DNA of 64,000 nt from Inia geoffrensis (taxonomy: Eukaryota > Chordata > Mammalia > Artiodactyla > Iniidae): contig CM070901.1 of the NCBI GenBank assembly GCA_036417435.1, positions 2,330,001 through 2,394,000 on the forward strand, in the 5' to 3' direction. The position numbers were made by a program, and so were the translations under genes. The notes below the pieces were generated by a model, which worked only from the letters and a program-made list of their open reading frames with translations, was not told the origin of the DNA and made no database searches. Positions 26,435 through 43,100 of the stretch are shown one piece after another. Positions within the stretch are counted from its first letter, which is position 1. Every line of letters starts with the position of its first letter.

Positions 26435-27335
26435 CCAAGCTAGCAAAAGTACAATGAGGTAACACCTAACACCGGTCAGAATGGCCATCACTAAAAAGCC
26501 TACAATGATAAATGCTGGAGAGGGTGTGGAGAAAAGGGAACCCTCTTGCACTGTTGGTGGGAATGTCAATTGATACGGTCACTATGGAGAACAGTATGGA
26601 GGTTCCTTAAAAAACTAAAAATAGAGTTTCCTGCAATCCCACTCCCGGGCATATATTCAAACAAAACTCTAATTCAAAAGGATGCACACACCCCAGTGTT
26701 CATAGCAGCAATGTTTACAATAGCCGAGACATGGAAACAACCTAAATGTCCATCAACGTGAATGGATAAAGAAGATGAATGGATAAAGAAGACGTGGTGT
26801 ATATGTATGTGTATGTGTGTAATATATATATAAACATATATATGTATGTATATATATGGTGGAATACTACTCAGCCATAAAAAAGAATGAAATAATGCCA
26901 TTTGCAGCAACATGGATACAACTAGAGATGGTCATACTAAGTGAAGTAAGTCAGAAAGAGAAAGACAAGTGCCATATGATATCACTTATCTGTAGAATCT
27001 AAAATATGACACAAATGAACTTATCTATGAAACAGAAACAGACTCATAGACATAGAGAACAGACTTGTGGTTGCCAAGGGGGGGGGGTTTGGGGGAAGGG
27101 TGGATTTGGAGTTTGGGATTAGCAGTTGTAAACTATTATACACAGAATGGATAAACAACAAGGTCCTACTGTATAGCACGGGGAACTATAGTCAATATCC
27201 TGTGATAAACCATAATGGAAAAGAATATGAAAGGGAATATATATAACTGAGTCACTTTGCTGTACAGCAGAAATTAACACATTGTAAATCAACCATACTT
27301 GAGTAAAATAAATTTTAAAAAATTAAAAAATAAAA
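26434..27335 (+). mobile_element. L1 ORF2 C-terminal and 3' end
   Basis: Follows a long A run (26407-26432). Shows ORF2 signatures (gtgttcatagcagcaatg, cagccataaaaaagaatg) and ends at ctgtacagcagaaattaac with an A-rich tail. Interrupted by a TATATA-rich expansion (26820-26860) and a G run (27079-27087). Non-coding remnant. Confidence 0.85.
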
Positions 27336-27770
27336 ACCTAGTTAACAAACTTTTATTAATCAATTAACTCCGTGTCTCTTCAGGCCCATAAGGGAGGGAT
27401 GGACGTGTCCTCTGGAAGGACCACATTATGTGACAGCAGTGGTCCAGGGCTTTCCCTCTCCCTCTCTAAGACCAAAGGAGACCGTGTCCTGTCCTCATTT
27501 CCCGGAGCTGCCCTAAGGAGCGGACCAGAAAAGGGCCTGAGGCACCCAGTCCTAGAGCAGGCAAAGAGTGAGCACCCAAAAAAATGGACCTCTCTTCCCT
27601 TCGCCACCTGACCTTCAGCAGAGCAAGGAAGATGCCCATTTTCTTCCTACCCTCATTGTTCATTTCAGATGCCTGACAATGGCCCAGCCAGTTAAACATG
27701 GGTTCCTTGGGTATGGCTGGCTATTCCCATGCTCCCCACGATGCTGGTAGATAACAAATAGATTAACAGG

Positions 27771-28087
27771 GGGCTTCCCTGCTGGCGCAGTGGTTAAGAA
27801 TCCACCTGCCAGTGCAGGGGACACAGGTTCAAGCCCTGGTCCAGGAAGATCCCACATGCCACGGAGCAACTAAGCCCGTGCGCTACAGCTACTGAGCCTG
27901 CGCTCTACAGCCTGCGAGCCACAACTACTGAAGCCCGCACACCTAGAGCCCGTGCTCTGCAACAAGAGAAGCCACCGCAATGAGAAGTCCACGCACCGCA
28001 ACGAAGAGTAGCCCCCGCTCGCCGCAACTAGAGAAAGCCCGCGCGCAGCAACGAAGACCCAACACAGTCAAAAATTAAAAAAAAAAA
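27771..28087 (+). mobile_element. CHR-type SINE, long form
   Basis: Full-length long copy with head, repeated acaactactga modules and the gagtagcccccgctcgcc segment before the A-rich tail. No clear flanking duplication was found. Confidence 0.9.
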
Positions 28088-29015
28088 GACTAAAAGGAAC
28101 AGGAAGCCTATCGGGTGTGTGAACAAGCAAACCCGGTATGGAGCCATCATCATTGCTTCGACCAAATCTCCTGGCCTCCCAGGGAGGAAACGACTAGCGC
28201 CTGGCTACGCTGAAACCAAGCTTTGAGAAGTTAAGAGTCTAAACCGAGTCTGCAGTTTGCAGATGCATGCTCTCTAAATAAAGCAAATGTAATATTTTAA
28301 AAAGGAACACAGAAGGTGGAGAAGCCACATCTCCGCAGTCAGGGGGCCATTTCCACCAAAGAACAACACGTATAGCACGAACAGGCATTGATGGGACAGT
28401 GACCAAGAAGACTTTCAAGTCTGAAGAATGGATTTCTCAATCAGTAACCGACAATGGATGCAGTAAGACCCTTGCCTGTACAAGCAAGGAAGGCTAGAAT
28501 CATATACATTCTCAGCACCATCAACCAGCCCAGAGGCTTCTGTGCCAGGTCTGCCTGGAGGGAATGACAGAAGCAGATGTCTGATGCCTGAAGAGCCCCG
28601 AGTCATGGAATCAGACGTGCAGATTCCAATGTTCCCTCCAAATTCAGAGGCAGAGTAAAACTTCCCAGCCCCAGCGGAAGAAAAGCCAATTTTGTCACTT
28701 CCTTGTAAACCTACAAAAGGAAGGGTCGGTTTCTTTTCTTCTGATCTCTTTTTGATGAGTAGGTTGAATGGTCATAGATATTTTAATTTGCCTTCAGATA
28801 GAAACACTTCTCCCCTCTTGATGGGAAATCACTTCAATGCTCATCATTTGTTTCCAGGAGGAACTACTTTGCATCCAAAGAAGTGAAAACACAGTTAAGT
28901 AAAGCGACAGACTATAATTCTGGGTATGTGACCCCAAACCCCAAAGCTCAGGGGGAATCAAAGGGGAGCAGGACGGCAGGTGAATGTGGGAAAACATGAT
29001 GCGTGCACTGCCCCC

Positions 29016-29016
<1 letters not shown>

Positions 29017-29058
<42 letters not shown>

Positions 29059-29079
29059 TCACACACACACACACACACA
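29017..29079 (+). repeat. (AC)n microsatellite with one interruption
   Basis: AC dinucleotides broken by gcactc at 29055-29060. Confidence 0.97.
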
Positions 29080-29136
29080 GAGAAAAGAAGGGTTAAGTAA
29101 GTCCATTAAACATGGCTTAAAATTGGGGCAAATCCA

Positions 29137-29603
29137 TAAAAAGGAATGAAATTGGGTCATTTGTAGGGATGTGGATGGACCTAGAGTCTGTCATCAGAGT
29201 GAAGTAAGTCAGAAAGAGAAAAATATTGTATATTAACACATATATGTGGAATCTAGAAAAATGGTACAGATGAATCTATTTGCAGGGCAGGAATAGAGAT
29301 GCAGACGTAGAGAAGGGACATGTGGACATACGGGGGGGGTGAAGGGGAGGGGGGGACGAATTGGGAGATTAGGATTGACATAGATACAATACCATGTGTA
29401 AAACAGATAGCTAGCGGGAACCTGCTGTATAGCACAGGGAGCTCAGCTCAGTGCTCTGTGATGACCTACATGGGTGGGACGGGGAGAGGGGGCGAGGTCC
29501 AAGAGGGAAGGGATATAGGTTTACACAGAGCTGATTCACTTCGTTGCACAGCAGAAACTAACACAACATTGTAAGCAACTGTACTCCAATTAAAAAAAAA
29601 AAA
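29137..29603 (+). mobile_element. 5'-truncated L1 with perfect 17-bp target-site duplication
   Basis: The 3' L1 segment from cataaaaaggaatgaaat-type sequence to an A tail is flanked by identical aaattggggcaaatcca at 29120-29136 and 29604-29620. It lies 40 bp after the CA microsatellite. Confidence 0.93.
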
Positions 29604-30277
29604 AAATTGGGGCAAATCCAACGACATCTCAAACCGCAGACCTATACTGGTTGGGAGAAGTGAACTAGGGCTTGGGAAAATGATCTCGGGTGTTAAAAAT
29701 AAATAAAACTCTGCTCAAAAAAGCTGCTGCATCAGAGCAGAGAGAAAAGGCTTGCTCCCACCCCCAGTCTCCTCACTTTCGAGAAAACTGGCTTCAGCAC
29801 GGCTGAATTCCTTTGGCACAAACTCCCTGAGCCTCTGAGCCCTATTTTCCACAGGAACACTAGTTATGTGTTTCACTCAGGATTAATTTAGAATTTTTTT
29901 TTTTAATTCCTCCACGTATCAGAATCTTTCACGGAGGGGAAGTTCTTCTATACCCATTCCCTCAAATCCTCTGAAGACATCTGGTCTCATTAGAAGATCA
30001 AATAGATCCTCCACATTCATTAGTTGTTCAACAAAGTGGGAATTATTTTCTCACTGCTCTTGTGTTTGTGAGATACTCAAGACACAGATGAGAGCAAGAT
30101 AACGGGAAGAAAAAAGCACAATCTTCTTGACTCACAAAGACAGTGCTTTCTATGATATGGCGGGGCGGAGTGGGGGAAGGGGGGATTCTGGAATTCGCTC
30201 TTGATTTCCAAAAACACAAGGAAAAGTCAAGAGTATAGGCCCCTGTAAGACAGATGGGGTTTAAAGATTTGAAGGGA

Positions 30278-30612
30278 GGGACTTCCCTGGTGACGCAGTG
30301 GTTAAAAATCCGCCTGCCAATACAGGGGACACGGGTTCGATCCCTGCTCCTGCAAGATCCCACACGCCACGGAGCAACTAAGCCCGTGCGCCACAACTAC
30401 CGAGGCTGCGCTCTAGAGCCCGCGAGCCACAACTACTGAGCCCACGTGCCACAACTACTGAGGCCTGTGCACCTAACGAGCCCGTGCTCCGCAACAAGAG
30501 AAGCCATCGCAACGAGAAGCCCGCGCACCGCAACGAAGAGCAGCCCCCGCTCGCCTCAACTAGAGAAAGCCCGCGTGCAGCAATGAAGACCCAACGCAGC
30601 CAAAAAAAAAAG
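30278..30612 (+). mobile_element. CHR-type SINE, long form
   Basis: About 335 bp, the acaactactga module present three times. Flanked by gatttgaagg at 30266-30275 and 30613-30622. Confidence 0.92.
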
Positions 30613-31229
30613 GATTTGAAGGTATAGCGAATGTACGATACTACCCCAAAAATATCGTCATACTTCCGTAATTCGTGGCCCATCTATCAACTGGTTGCAA
30701 TCCTAAGTTCTCGTCCTTCCTATTTTTGCAAACATACATAAAAAGGAGCCCATGCTGTTACACCCAGCATCAAGTAGGACCCGGGGCATAACTTCCTTTA
30801 GCCACTTTCCTGCAGAGCAGAGCTGCACGTGGTTGCCGCAGCCGACTCTCCCCAAGAAGGGCTGTGAGCAGAGGGAAAGGCACTCGGAGAGCTTTGGACA
30901 CTCCTCCAGGGCTCAGAAGTGCCGGCTGGTAGATGCACTTCACTGAATGATGCCCCAGTGGCCTGCGAGAATTATAGCAGCTTTCTAAAGTGGCTCACTC
31001 ACTCCCAGGGGGTCGTCTGGGCTCAGAGAAAATCTATCTCCCTGATTATTCGTGATTTAGTAATTGGGTGGTAGTGATGGACTTCTGATAACGTGGAGAT
31101 TTGCTTTAGCCTCACTGGCAAAGGCGTGTATTTTTGGAGTCAAAGGTTACACGGCTTCTTTGTGCGTGTGCATTGGGGGCTGGGGGGCAGGGCTGCGGAG
31201 AAGCACAGCTTCTTGGAACCTGAATCTAC

Positions 31230-31345
31230 CAGTCCCAGTCCTGCCCTTCGGTAGCTGTATAATCTGGTACAAGCCACAGGCCCCCTGCCTCAGCTCATCG
31301 TGTGTAAATGGAGGGGTTAGAATCAAAAGACCCCCCACAGTCTCT
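31230..31345 (+). mobile_element. MIR-like fragment
   Basis: Matches a MIR core pattern: ctgtataatctggtacaagc, ccctgcctcagctcatc, gtaaatggaggggttagaatc. Short and diverged. Confidence 0.5.
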
Positions 31346-32409
31346 TCCAGATCTTGAAAATCTGTGGTTTCTAGGCAAGGAGTATCATTGGACGCCCAAG
31401 TGCTGTTTGGAAACCTACTAGTTTCAGGGTGTGAATTTCAGCTTTTCCATGCCATGATTTTGGATAGAGATCAGGATTGTTCCTTCCTTACAGGTATAGA
31501 GAAAAACGAAACAGCTCACTTACATGCATCCTCCATCTCTTTTTCCCTGCTTGTCATCCAGCTCTGAAATTGCACGCTTTCTACGAGTATATTGTTTTGT
31601 TTTGTTTTGTTTTTCTTTTTTGCTGTTCACGTGCTATGTCTCAAGATACGTGTTTGGGAGTTATACTTTCCTCTTTCCCGTCCCAATATTTTGAATGGGA
31701 ACCAGAATATCTTTTTTTGCACCTTGTAACTAAGTAGAAAAACAAAACAACCCACCAAATTTCCTCTGGCCCTTCTGATCCCTTAAATAGTAAACAAATG
31801 GAATCTGTATTCCCTCTTCTTATCCACGGAGAGAGTCTAACTTGTCCTGGGAGAGTGAGCAAGGGGTCATTTGCAAAATTGCCTTATTATCCTATTACTC
31901 TCCGGGAGCAAATATGTGCCTTTTCATCTTGGGGTTGTAGAGGTATAAGCAATCTGATCTGCCCTATAAGTATATCGCCTGATGGGTAATTTGCAGTGAA
32001 GTTAACAAGAAAAAGACAAATGTGTAAAGGGGAGCATTCATCTTCCCAAACGATATTTTAAAATCACAAGTTTAAAAAAAAAAAAAAAAAAAATCACAAG
32101 TTTTGCAGGAAGGTAGGCAGGGACCGGGCTGCAGGTTTCGGGGATGTCTTGGAGGCCAGGCCGGGAGGGAGAGGCCTTGTCCAGGAGTCATTCTTAGTGG
32201 TGGCAGGTAGACAACGCCCAGCAGAAGGTCCATGACACCTTTCCAGGAGCAGCGTTTCTTGGACTGCTGGTCATGCCTCATTAGTGGGTCATGACCAGAA
32301 ATTTTTAAAAAGCATGAAATAAATTAGACTAAAGTAGAACAGAATAGAAAATATCAGAGTGCATGGCATGGACAAAATCATGTACTGTCTAGTGGAACTC
32401 TGGCTCAGT

Positions 32410-32467
32410 TGTGTGCGTTTGTGTGTGTGTGTGTGCGCGCGCATTTGTGTGTGTGTGTGTGTGTGTG
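32410..32467 (+). repeat. Imperfect GT/GC microsatellite
   Basis: GT runs interrupted by cgtttg and gcgcgcgcattt; a compound purine-pyrimidine alternation that could adopt a left-handed form. Confidence 0.9.
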
Positions 32468-33479
32468 ATGTGTTTGGTACACCAGGTTTCAGGGTAGAAT
32501 ATATTTCTTACTGCAGGTCTTAGTTCAGAAGTTTGAAACCCTCTGCCCTGGAGAAATACACGGCAACGCACGTCTCCACGCTGGCTTCAAACGCCTTGGT
32601 CTGGTTTCCACAAAGTAAATTTATAAACAAAGGAAAAGGAATTCTTCTGAAGCAAATGGTTACCTCACAATTCCATATTTAAATGACCCCTAAGTTATTC
32701 CGAAATTCTACTTCTCTTTCTCTGGAAAATACTTAAACAGAATCAATGTAAGCCCAAGGCAAATGGTGACGTGGGTCCAGTTTGTCTTTTTCTCCTGGGG
32801 GCACCTCCCACCCCTTACAGGGTTTGTATCTGTTCCCTTTCCCTCTTTAAAGCATATTCTCATGAAAGACTGATAAATGCCTTAAACAACAGTATACATG
32901 ACTGATATTGCTTTAATATGTCCCGTTCTCAAAAGTGTTTACATTTTAGCCAACTATGAACTCTCATGCCCTAGAAAGGAATCTCATACAATTTAATTAC
33001 AGGGAAAAGAAAAGAGAAATTTGGAGAGAGTTTTTTCCTAGCACTCTTAAAGTCCTACCTGGGGGGCTCTATACTCACTTTGTAACCTTCCTTTCTTTTT
33101 TCACATGTAATTAATACACATGATTTCTTTCCCCACACTTTTGTGAAACAAACTTCAACAGTCTTTTTTGAATATTTATGAAATTGTCTTTTATCATAAA
33201 ATCTTTGAAAGCAAATATTTTGTCTTATTCCCCTTTGCATCCATCTTACACCAACTAACCGCCTGACAAATCTGAGGTCCTCAACTGGCAGAAGTTAATG
33301 ACTATTATACAATTTTACTTTCTGCCACACATGTGGTAATATTGTTTTCCAATGTCAAACTAATCAGAGTACAAGTGCATGTTTTTTCCCTGAATATGAG
33401 CAATACGTAAAGGCTCCACACACTTGTCATAAAACAATAAGAGCAATTTTAAAATAGCACTGGTTTATTTAGTATATAA

Positions 33480-33690
33480 TATAGGCCAGGTTCCCAGGAC
33501 TAGAGGCTTTGCCCATATAGTCTCATTTATTACTCTAAAAACCTCAATACACATATTGCTATTCCCATCATACCCTCCATCACCCCCCAAACACCACACC
33601 TACAACTTTACCTACAAGAAAACTAAGGCTCAGAGATTGGGGACCTGCCCACAAAGACTAAGTAGCAAAGATCTAATGCAAACTGGTTTC
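33480..33690. mobile_element. Old interspersed repeat, MIR/L2-like, subtype unclear
   Basis: Shows strings common in old mammalian repeats (catatagtctcatttattac, gaaaactaaggctcagag, gcaaactggtttcctctgac). I cannot assign a subfamily by eye. Confidence 0.4.
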
Positions 33691-35062
33691 CTCTGACGTG
33701 GAAGGCTGTGATTTCCTCACTTGTACATTTCCTAACACTTCGGCTGTATGTAAAATTATCATTTTCATTTTCATTTTCCAATTTCTTACCTGTCCTCTTT
33801 AAGGGACAAAGTCGTGAACCTAAGAGCACCGGGAAACTTTGGTTTGGTTTGGTTTTTAATGATAAACAACGCCCTGACTATCCCAGGGTGGTTCCATACT
33901 CAGAGGGTCTGGCCTGACAGCTAACAGTGCATTCTGCTTGCCTCCCCCCCACCGCCCGCCCCGAGTGATCCCCACCATCAGCCGTCTGTACGCGCGGGAT
34001 AGAGGTCTAGAGGGTAGGGCTGGACCGGTCAGCATCCTAACAGCAGGCTGGGGGTAGCCTAATAACTTACTCGGATCCATTCAGATAATTTTTTTGTTGC
34101 AGATCACCGTGCCAGGTGAAGACGGCCATGGAAAGCGCTGTTTTCCATTTGCACGTGGCTTCCACATTCCCCAGCCCATCTGCGCACACACAACTTTAAA
34201 CAGAAACCTTTAAATTAAAAGTCTGCTTCGTACTGTCCTTCTCTCAGAGATTTTTAAATCTCCTCCCAAAATCCTAGGTGTCTGAAGCAGCTACAGGAAC
34301 AGGAAGAAATTGATTTTGTGACAGACCGAGTAGAAATCAAACCCAGGATTCAGTTTTGTTTTCAACACAGAGAACGAAATCACTGACCACCAAATACAGT
34401 TTGGTAGCTACTCTCAGATCCCAAACTTCCCTATAACTTTCCCATATTAATTCGGTCTTCAGTTTCAGGAAATAAAATAATTATGTAGTTAAACAGAGAT
34501 CCTTAGACAAACAAGGGCTGTGTTTACAATGTACCAATCCATTAAAATCAACGACAGACATTGATTATGAGTAGCAAAGCCCAGCCAAGCAGGCTAGCAC
34601 TTGCCATGGGCCCATTCCCCTGCCAACAGCAGTAAACATCCTATTGGAATCTGCTCCGAAAACAAAGGCTCTACCAACCTAATGTCAAGGTAAACAGGTA
34701 GTAAATACCTACTTGCTAACTACTAACCAGTGGTACCACTTGCATTCTTTAGCGTCTAAATACAACTAAACGTTGGCCTTTTTTCCTTCTAAATTGGCAC
34801 CACTATAACAAAGCTCTTTACTTGGTCATTTTTTAAAAGTTTACTAGGTTCTGTTTCACACTGGCTTCAGTTTTTTTAGCCATAAACCATCTGAGGTTAA
34901 AGGGAGTAAGTAGAGACATCCTCCTACTCAGAAAAAAAAAACCAACCAACTTTCCCCTATTTGACATGAAATGCCATGCCCCCAGATGAAGAGCTACAAA
35001 GAAAAGCCCCATAAAGTTAAGCTGCAAATGGTTCTGAATTCAAGGTCGGAAACATCATCTTA

Positions 35063-38313
<3,251 letters not shown>

Positions 38314-38455
38314 CTTCTAGCTTCATTCCAACACTTAGACATTTTTGAAATCGACAGTAAGGACAGCGCTTTCTCTGTGTCTTGTCAATTTGGCAGTTCT
38401 GGTTTTCTATACACGTGTACCTTTTATTATTTTGGACTGTTCGCTTAAAAAAGCC
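38314..38455 (-). CDS. NR5A2: NR5A2 coding exon 4 (second zinc finger)
   Basis: 142-nt exon, acceptor cttatag, donor CTAGAAG|gtaagt. It encodes 47 residues from [15 protein letters not shown] to [12 protein letters not shown] plus one base of the next Ala codon. It completes the P-box begun in exon 3 (CESCK joined to GFFKR), which reads the AGGTCA core. It supplies the four second-finger cysteines (RYTC, NQNC, KRC, PYC) and the start of the C-terminal extension. Too short and without a Met start, so it is easily missed by an ORF search. No stop, frameshift or missing zinc ligand is visible, so the DNA-binding domain is intact. Confidence 0.97.
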
Positions 38456-39983
38456 CTATAAGAGAAAACAGTGAGACATATTATCAAGCTAACACCCGTC
38501 TCTTCTATTGTTTTATTTTAAGGAAATCACCAGTAAATCTTTTCATTGCACCGTTTGAGCCCTTATGTGGTTCTGTGGTTTGTTTTACATTTTAACAAGA
38601 TCAACCCTCCCAAACCAGGCTATGGTAGAGATTTTTCTGGCATCAGAGTTATATTTCAAGAATTGCATCAAATCTTGGGGACCTTTAGCTACACACCATC
38701 TTATCTCAACATTCAGGGAAAAATACATACATATTAACCAGTAATTTTTTGAAGAAAATCTGTTTGCCTATTAACCCTCATATTCCAGATAGGGCACTTA
38801 CAGAGAGAGCGGCATTGTTTTTAAGTAGTCTGGTACAATTTCAGTGGCAAACTGCTGTATAATAGCAATGGAAAAATGGAATAGCAAAACACCTCAGATT
38901 TTTTACAACTGTCAGCACTAGATAGTTAAAAGCAAAAGGATTTAAAGAATAAAATGGGAAAATGTTCATAATTCCATTGGAATAAATTCAAGTTGGGGGA
39001 CTGTGTAAAGAAAAAGGTGAAACTCGTGAGGGAAAAAAGCATATATAGCATATAAGAGCTGAATTTTAGCAGAGTGTATGCCTTCCTTATATTTCACCCA
39101 CAAGAATTAATCAAAAATAAAATCTGTAGCCTTGTAACATAATAACAGCTTGGACGGTCTATTCTGTTTGTCCTACTAGCCACAAAGTGAAACCATCTTA
39201 CTTTGTTATAAGGAAAGAAGGGATTTTCTTGGCAGTGGTTTAAGTAATTGTACTGAGTTTTCTACTTTTAAAAATGTTGAAAAATAGGGGGTATCAAATT
39301 TACTGGGAATATATGAAAAAGGTCTGAGATAAGTCTTTAACGTATAGTTGACATTGTTAGTAATAATACAGTACATCTTACATATTAAAATTTCTTGCAT
39401 TTAAATAGGTCATATAATATATTTATGAAAACTACTCTTATTATAAACTTAAGATCTGGTTTCTAATTCTTTAGGATACAGGTTTCAAAAAAATCTTAAA
39501 GGTTATTTTTGGAATAAATCAGGATGAAATCATGCAGTTGGGAATTTAGACTTTTATGTCTGTGGGTAAAAAATGTTTGGATGTGTAGCATAGAATACTC
39601 TGAAGTTAAAATGTATTGGGGAAATACTTTGTCATGTTCGCTCTCAAGAACAACGATGCTTTAAATATATATAAGTCAAGCAAAATCAATACTTTGGACC
39701 GTTAGAAATAGAAGTCTTTCTACAGCTCTATCACCTTCCTACCATAAACTATTTTAAAGCCATGAGACTGGCAAAGTTTTCTAAACGGCATAAATCTCTT
39801 TGCCTTTTGAATTAAATTGGACACATATTTCTAAGAATCATCTCACTAAGACTCACTCATTCCCTCTCTCATTTTTAACTGGGTCCAAAAAGGACAGCCT
39901 ATACTTAAGCTTTAAGAAGTAATCCAATGGTTTATTTTGGTTTTGAGCATTATATTTCTCAGATAGCAACGTAGAAAGCAAAC
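38456..39983 (-). other. NR5A2: NR5A2 intron 3, splitting the two zinc fingers
   Basis: 1.5-kb intron between the first and second zinc-finger exons, inside the P-box after the Lys codon. I see no interspersed repeat in it. The donor gtttgc departs from the GTRAGT consensus. Confidence 0.93.
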
Positions 39984-40102
39984 CTTGCAGCTTTCACAGG
40001 TGAGGAGCCCATAATGGTACCCAGACACTTTATCTCCACAAACGGGACAGAGTTCCTCAAGATCTTCATCATAGGAGTAATTCACCATTTTAAACTGAGA
40101 CA
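39984..40102 (-). CDS. NR5A2: NR5A2 coding exon 3 (first zinc finger)
   Basis: 119-nt exon, acceptor tgtttcag, donor CTGCAAG|gtttgc. With the split G from the previous exon it encodes [20 protein letters not shown] and then the first nuclear-receptor zinc finger, with cysteines in CPVC and CESC. The phase (begins with TG of a split Val codon, ends on a complete Lys codon) fits splicing from either exon 1 or exon 2, which both end in a single G. The internal Met in FKMVNYSY is a possible start for transcripts with a non-coding first exon, a form known for human NR5A2. The donor is weak after the GT. Confidence 0.97.
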
Positions 40103-43100
40103 CTGAAACAAGAGAAATGCATGCACACAACCAATTAATTTACTAGGTAGGTTTTAATCCTGCAATAAGAACTATTTTGGTGACTGGTGGGCAAACATCA
40201 CCAGGTAAAATAAGAAAACAAAAATGTTTTACCCAGATGTACTGCAGAGAGCTATTTTCATACAGTGGAAGTAAAACATCTTTTGGCATGCGCTTTGCAT
40301 TATTTTAATTAAAAAATCATTCTAATATCTTGCGTTAAAAATTCTTAAGCTGACCACTGTTGAACACGAGTCCCCCTAACTCTGCAAAGCAACAGATCAG
40401 AATAGAAACACGAATTGCATAAAGTAACAACTTCGAATTTCTTTTAAACCTCCTTGAGGTAAAGTTCCAAAATGTCACCTTTGCCTAAGGGAGAGAGAGG
40501 AGCACACGGCATTATCCTCCCACTGGAATGAGTTTGCTTAAAGTCCACCGAACTATAAGGGTGTTTGGGGAAAGCAACACCAATAGGCTAACACTTGGCA
40601 GGGGAACGGATGCCCCAGAAACCTTCTCAGCAGCCCCATTTTAACCACAGCCTGCTGCTCCCAGCGTTCAGATCTGTTAGATTAATTACGTAGTCATAGG
40701 GCTTTCGCCTCCACACTTTTCAAAAATCTCCTGTAAAAATAAAAAGGCAAAAGGCAGGGTGCCCGGACCAAAAAAAGAAAAAGAAGGAAGGGAAAAGATA
40801 CACACGAGCGTTTGGTTTCGTCGCAAAGTACTGAAGTCGTTTAATGAACTTCACATGTTTCCGATCATCACCGCAAAATATAAACACCTCGAGTTCGCCC
40901 TGTTAAACAGAAATCAGGCCGCGGCTCCGAGCGGCTCCCTGCAGGGATCGGGTAACCGGCCTGCCTTCCGACGCAACACCGCGAAGGCGTCTTCACAGCT
41001 CCAAGATGGATAAACTGCATAGCACAGGCAGTGGCCAGGAGACCCCAGATAATACCTGATCCGGTCCCCCCCGGAGACTCGGTCCTCGCCGATCGAGCCT
41101 CGCAGCGCGCGCCGCAGGCGACGGATGGCGAGGGCAGGTCCGCGCAGCCCGGCCGCCGTCCGCAGCCTTCCGGCACCTCCGGTGAAACCCCGGGCGCATT
41201 CGCCTCTCGTCCCCTTGCTCAACTTTCGGCTACACACAGGCGCACAAACGCCCCAGTCAAGTTTGTTTTAAGTTAATCAGTGGCATTTGCAGGGGGCGGG
41301 GCGGGGCGGGAGGGGGTGGATGGGGAACCGAGGGCCGGGCAGAAGTTTCCTGTGATTTGTTTACCAAATAGGAAAGGGAGAAATAGCCCCCGGCCCACCC
41401 CCAAAGTACTCGGCCGCTCTATCACCATAGCGGCCTCCTTGCCAATGATTACTGATTATTTTTTTTTCTCTTTAAAATAAAGTTCTATCTTCTCTACGGA
41501 TTCTGGGGGCCTCCGGACAGGGCCGTCGGGGTGAGGGTCCTCGCAGCGCTTCTCGGCTGAGCCGCGACCGGCAGAGTGGGGCCGGCTCTCTCTCAGGGAC
41601 TCAGAGCCCTGGGCTGGGGCATAAACCTAGGTGAGTTAGCGAGAGTTTGGGCGGGTGGGTGGGGGTGGGGGTGGGGTCCCTGGAAGAGATGTTCCAGCCG
41701 AGGCAGACGTGTGGGCTCCGAGAAACAGAAATAAAAGAGACGCAGAGCGCAGTCCTCCCGGCGGTGCCCTGAGAGGGCCGCGCTCGCGTTTGGGGAACCT
41801 GGGGGTTTGGCCGAGGCTGAGAGTTCCAGAAGTTTGTTAATGGCCCAATCCCTCCTAAAGCTCGTGACTATTGTCTTGAGGCACGTTTTAGGGACGGGAA
41901 AAGGTGTGCTTTACCAAGTGTGTTCTCTTCTCCCTCCCCCTTTCCCCAACGAAGTAAACTTTAACTTCACCTCTGAGAGGGTCGGAGAGGCAACCGTTTC
42001 CAGGGGATCCGGTGCGCTCCTCGGGGATCCGACACCCAAAAGGCCGGGGCTGGGGGTGGGGCCCTCTTGGAAAATTCAAAGGCAGAGGCCGTGTGGGGAG
42101 ACCGACGCTGCGGTGCGAGACCGGGGCCCCTTTCAGAGGCGCCCAGGTGCTGTTAACCCAAGATAGCGTTTGGAGCACGGAGTGCTTCCGAGCAAATAAG
42201 TCCCGGTCTTGAGAAAGTAGAGGAAGCGGTGGGGCCTTGGACAGCGAAGGCCCCAGAGGCGCGCGGACAAGTTCCCCGAACTGTCCCGGGACCCGGTAGC
42301 GGGTCCTCTTTCTGCCCCCCGGCTCCCCCGCCCCGCGGGTCGGACGGCGGTGCGTCCCCGGCCGAGACCAAAGCAGGCCTGGTCCTGGGGTGCCTGTCGG
42401 CCGGGGCTCCCCTCCGGCGGCAGGCCGCGTGGCCTGGATGGAGGAAGCCTCGCCCGGGCGCTGCCACCCGCTTTCGACCCCGGGGCTGAGCCAGCGGCCG
42501 GAGGTTTCCCGGAGCCCTAGGCACCAGGGAAAGCCAGCTTTCTGCTCTGGGGCAGTAGGTCGCGTCGAGAACGCCCCTCTCGAATTCTACAAAGAAAATA
42601 TTGCAATGGCATCTCCCTCCCACCTCCCCCCAAACCCCGATTCTCGCCTCCCCGGCTTCCTGTTCCACCTTCTCCCTCCTCTGCTTTCCCCGAGTCGCCC
42701 AGAAACGCGCGCGGCAAGGCGAAGCAGAAACCTCCCCTTAGCCCAAGAATCTCGCCGGCCCCGAGGACGCCCGAAGGATAGTCCTTCGCGGCAGCTGCCA
42801 GCTCCCCGGCGCCTCTTCCCCCGACCCCCCTTCGCGGAATCCCAGGTGCCAGAGGGAAAGCTTCTTTGGGCCAACCGGGTCCCCTCGGCAGCCAACCTAC
42901 AAGTTGGACTCTCGGGCCTTGGGCCCAGGGGACGTCCACGGCCCTCCCTGGAGGCGGAGCGAGACCCCAGGATCCGCGAGCGGTATCCGACCCCACCAGC
43001 AGGACGCACGCCTTCCCGCCGCCCCCTCTTCTCAAAGCAGCGGGGCGACCTGAGGCCCCGGGCCCAGCGCCGCCTCTCCCGCACAGCCGCGTGCACCAGC

